Part shown: positions 18,332 to 21,301 of the stretch, in pieces
Position numbering within the stretch: the first letter of the stretch is position 1
Layout: each line of letters opens with the position of its first letter
Assembly (NCBI GenBank): GCA_030685235.1
Contig: MU839319.1
Location: forward strand, 1 to 21,301
Length of the DNA stretch: 21,301 nt
From: Copromyces sp. CBS 386.78
Taxonomy: Eukaryota; Ascomycota; Sordariomycetes; Sordariales; Sordariaceae
Direction of reading: 5' to 3'
Program-made: the position numbers and the translations under genes
Notes under the pieces: model-generated
The model's input: the letters and a program-made list of their open reading frames with translations, nothing else
What the model was told of the DNA's origin: nothing
The model's database searches: none

Positions 18332-18819
18332 ATTTATTATATTTAATTATTACGCTACGCGCGCTTACTATTATAAGAGGAAGATTATTCGTATTTCGAT
18401 CGTAGTAATTAATTAATTAAAATTCGACCTTACATATTCCCGACCCCAATTACGAACTTAACCGTTAAGCTAGGTAAAATACTAAATTAAATATCGTTAA
18501 TTAAAATCGTTCGTACTCTTTTTCTTCCTTTATATTTATTAAAGCATATTTAATTTAACAATTAATATTTAATTCTATCGTTCTCCAAACTTAACTCGTA
18601 ACCGATAATTTTATTATTATTATAATCGTTAGTACTATTATAGTAATTACTAATTTAAATTATTAAGATAATTTAATAATTTTTATTTAAGCGTTCGAAA
18701 GCTTCTATTATTAAGCGATTGAAATTTTAATCCTTATTTCCTAGGCTTATACCCTTACTAACCTTCCCGTTTTTTAAACTTTTTTTTCCGCTTTCTACTA
18801 TTTATTCTACAACGATATT

Positions 18820-19996
18820 ATTGCTGTTAGAACCGACGCTTGTAATTTCGAAGAAAATTTTATTACAGTTAAGGAAGAGGTCGTTTATTTCAAAACTTAT
18901 ATTAAGGATTTTAATTACGAGGTTGTTCGTAAGGAGAATAATATTACAATTATTTATATTTAATATTTATTCGCCGTTTAAGCTAGCGTAAAGGATTATA
19001 CGGAGTAAATTAAATTACTTTATAAATAAATTACCGCTTTTAAGAAAGAATTTAGCGATTTTCGTATTATATTTACAGCCGCTTTCTAATTTTAGAAGGA
19101 CTATTATTAGAAGGGCCTTTTTTAACCTTCGTACCCAGTTCTAGAATATTAGCCCGGCTCCCCCCCCGCCGTCCCCTAACCTTAATTCTTACCCTTCCTT
19201 ACTTCCTAACGTACTTAGTAATCCCGGCGACGATAATAATACTATAAGTATTAGCGAAAATAATAACGGCTATAAGTCGGTATCGCGTATTACTATTACC
19301 CCCGCTTTTAATAGTAAAAGATCGTTAATTAAATGCGCTACTAAATATTATACCTAATATATACGTATAAAATTTACTTAGGTAGATAAATTAAAGGTCT
19401 TTATTAACGAGCGCCCTAAGTTTTCCCTTATTACCTATTTTATTAAAGGTATCTTATTCGAAATTATTAAAATTAAATTAAATAAGGCTATTCTTAGCAA
19501 ACCCTATAAATAGGGTATTATTTTCGAATTCTTTAGCGAATTAAATAAAAAGTATAATAATATTAATATCGTTATCGAATCCCGCCGCGCCCTCGAAGAC
19601 CTTAAAATATTTAAGGGTATAAAGTAAACTAATTTTAAAGAAAAGTTCGTTATATTTATCAATAAATATAAGTTCGATAATAGTATAAAAATTTATTATT
19701 TCCGTTAGAAAATTAGCGATTATATTCGCTTCGCCTTTTCCTACTAACGTCTTTAGCCCACCGATAATAAATTTAACGAATAGTTTAAAGCCGCTTATAA
19801 TTTTATTAAAGCCTTAGAAAATAAAGACTAGCGTAAAAAGTAAATTAATCTATTTTATAAAATTAATATAATTAACGCCTCCGCTCTTACTAGTCGTTCT
19901 AATACTTCCGTAACCGAGGTAATTATTAGCCAAAGCAACGACACAATAGATTTTAATGCTATAATCGAGACGGATATTAATTTAGGGAATTTTTTC
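18820..19996 (+). pseudogene. RIP-degraded gag-like region of the same retrotransposon
   Basis: From about 18823 a frame gives CNFEENFITVKEEVVYFKTY and other helical sequence. After a Pro-rich, C-rich stretch near 19155-19180 the sense continues in another frame (from about 19337), with KLKVFINERPKFSLITYFI, FEFFSELNKKYNNINIV, SRRALEDLKIFKG, NFKEKFVIFINKYKFDNS, KIYYFR, then KISDYIRFAFSY and FKAAYNFIKALENKD. Order and style match fungal LTR-retrotransposon Gag proteins. Stops are all TAA or TAG, for example at 19625 and 19706, and fit RIP on both strands (Gln or Trp codons). The sense ends abruptly after NLG near 19996, so no pol follows. The fragment is truncated by later sequence. Confidence 0.55.
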
Positions 19997-20160
19997 ACGT
20001 TTTTTCTTTAGCAAAGGACCACGGGGTTATCAAGGGAGTAGGGTAGTTCATTATAAATAGGAGCAGATCAACTGCTCAGTCAGGTATCATTAGTTATAAG
20101 TTTGAACCTTAAAAATAAAAGGAGAAGGAATCTCCTTCGAGATTTGGGAAGAGAAATAAA
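19997..20160 (+). other. Unmutated patch with TATA box and two hairpins, possibly an LTR fragment
   Basis: This segment has normal CA/TG content between two RIP-degraded stretches. It has TATAAATA at 20052-20059, a GAGCAG/CTGCTC hairpin at 20061-20077 and an AAGGAGA/TCTCCTT hairpin at 20119-20137. TATA followed by stem-loops resembles the U3-R part of a retrotransposon LTR. No terminal TG..CA pair or target duplication could be fixed. Confidence 0.35.
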
Positions 20161-21206
20161 CAACTTAGACTAGATAATACTCTTTCTTAGAAAAATATAT
20201 TCGAATTCTAATCCTAAATTCGTTTTCCCGTACTAAGTTTATTCTTCCTTTACTTCGTAATCCCTTCTTAAAAAAATTAACATTTAAATTTACTCTTTCA
20301 ACCTCTTTCGGAAGATCCGTTAAAATATAATACTTTAATATTAACTTTAATTTCCTCTAAGTAATTGATAATTAATATATAAAGATCTCTTCGTTTTTAT
20401 TTTATAAATAGGATCTATTTTATAGTAGATCTACTCTCCTCTTTAAAGTATTAATATTTATAATCTTTACGTTAATTAAATTAATTTTTCTATAGTAGGG
20501 AGTTAGTCTCTCTTCTTATATAGTATTTTCTATTTTAAATTAAATAATAATAAGGATAAAATAAATTTTAAATTCCTAATTAAATTAGTTAATACAAATT
20601 CGAAGAATTTTCGGCCGAGACTTCTCGTAAATATTAAAATTATCCACGCTTCCCTCGGAATACCAATTTAAAAGCCGAAGGTTAAATAATAAATAATTAA
20701 TTACTTCCCTTAGTAAAGAAGTCTTTTATTCGATTTAATAGAGATTTTAATTCTAAATATATATAGATTTTAAACTCTTTATCTAATTTATAATTTACCT
20801 ATACCCTTTAACGAATATACTAACCCCTTTCCCCTCTTTAATTAAATTATAATTAATATAGAATATAAAAACGAATTATTTCGAAATATTAATTTAATAA
20901 AATAATAGTTTAAAAATTAGAAAATTAGTAATTTAAATTATATAATAAATTAGAGATTACAAATTAATAATAAATAATAAATTCCCCTTTTACCACTTCC
21001 GCTTATACTCAGCATAAATATTCGTAATTTATATACCGAATTCCTCTTTAAAATAGTCGTAACCCTTTTAAAGTATATTATATTAATATTTTAAATAATT
21101 CTAATTAATTTTTTACGAATAGCTAGCTTCTTATTAGAGGTAAATATAGTTAGAAGGGTAGTATTTACTTCCTATTACGATAGTAATTACTATTAATTAA
21201 ATAAAG
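20161..21206. other. AT-rich subtelomere, no gene seen
   Basis: RIP-like composition up to the telomere, with no ORF, tandem array or recognisable helicase motif. Subtelomeric RecQ-type helicase genes are common in ascomycetes, but I see no trace of one here. Confidence 0.6.
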
Positions 21207-21301
21207 TAGGGTTAGGGTTAGGGTTAGGGTTAGGGTTAGGGTTAGGGTTAGGGTTAGGGTTAGGGTTAGGGTTAGGGTTAGGGTTAGGGTTAGGGTTAGG
21301 G
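21207..21301 (+). repeat. Telomere: TAGGG plus 15 perfect TTAGGG units
   Basis: The array starts at 21207 with TAGGG and continues as 15 exact TTAGGG units to the last base. The G-rich strand points to the 3' end, as at a right chromosome end. The adjoining sequence (AATTAAATAAAG) is plain AT-rich DNA with no degenerate telomere units. Confidence 0.97.

Noticed and set aside
1..21301. CRISPR array, bacterial operon or tRNA/rRNA genes
   Set aside because: The tandem repeats here have no spacers between direct repeats, the sequence is eukaryotic, and I saw no tRNA or rRNA signature.

Overview
This window is the right-hand end of a chromosome from a filamentous ascomycete, probably a Pezizomycotina and perhaps a Sordariomycete (the finer placement is inference). 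It finishes in an uninterrupted TTAGGG array with the G-rich strand running 5'->3' to the last base, so position 21301 lies at or inside a true telomere. The genes have short fungal introns with GT..CTGAC..AG signals. The non-genic DNA carries the mark of repeat-induced point mutation (RIP): extreme AT content, CpA/TpG depleted but CpG retained, and fossil reading frames whose stops are TAA or TAG at positions that could once have been CAA, CAG or TGG.

Layout. (1) 1-10150 is a RIP-degraded AT-rich block. It contains several tandem arrays, coding fossils on the minus strand (about 524-985 and a long open exon at 5937-7075), and one younger 651-bp transposon-like element (8235-8885) with TA target duplication and inverted termini. 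(2) 10151-16100 is a GC-normal island. It holds a secreted glycerophosphodiester phosphodiesterase-family gene with one intron (10783-12151), a broken two-frame pseudogene (13147-13816), and an intact orphan gene for a 571-residue protein with an internal duplication (14270-15985), preceded by a probable 5'UTR intron. (3) 16298-16840 is a coiled-coil pseudogene killed by stop codons only. It abuts a fragment that looks like the 3' end of a Ty1/copia element on the minus strand (16842-17058). (4) 17090-18097 is mixed decayed sequence. (5) 18098-19996 looks like a retrotransposon LTR followed by a RIP-degraded gag-like region. (6) 19997-20160 is a small unmutated patch with a TATA box and two hairpins. 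(7) 20160-21206 is AT-rich subtelomere leading into the telomere (21207-21301).

Only two genes look functional. The phosphodiesterase would act outside the cell on glycerophosphodiesters, and its upstream region carries E-box (CACGTG) sites of the type used by Pho4/NUC-1, which suggests phosphate-responsive expression (inference). The 571-aa protein is unrecognised. There is no sign that the two act together. The main interest is the layered history: tandem arrays and genes mutated by RIP, then a small element inserted into an array with its exact empty site still readable.
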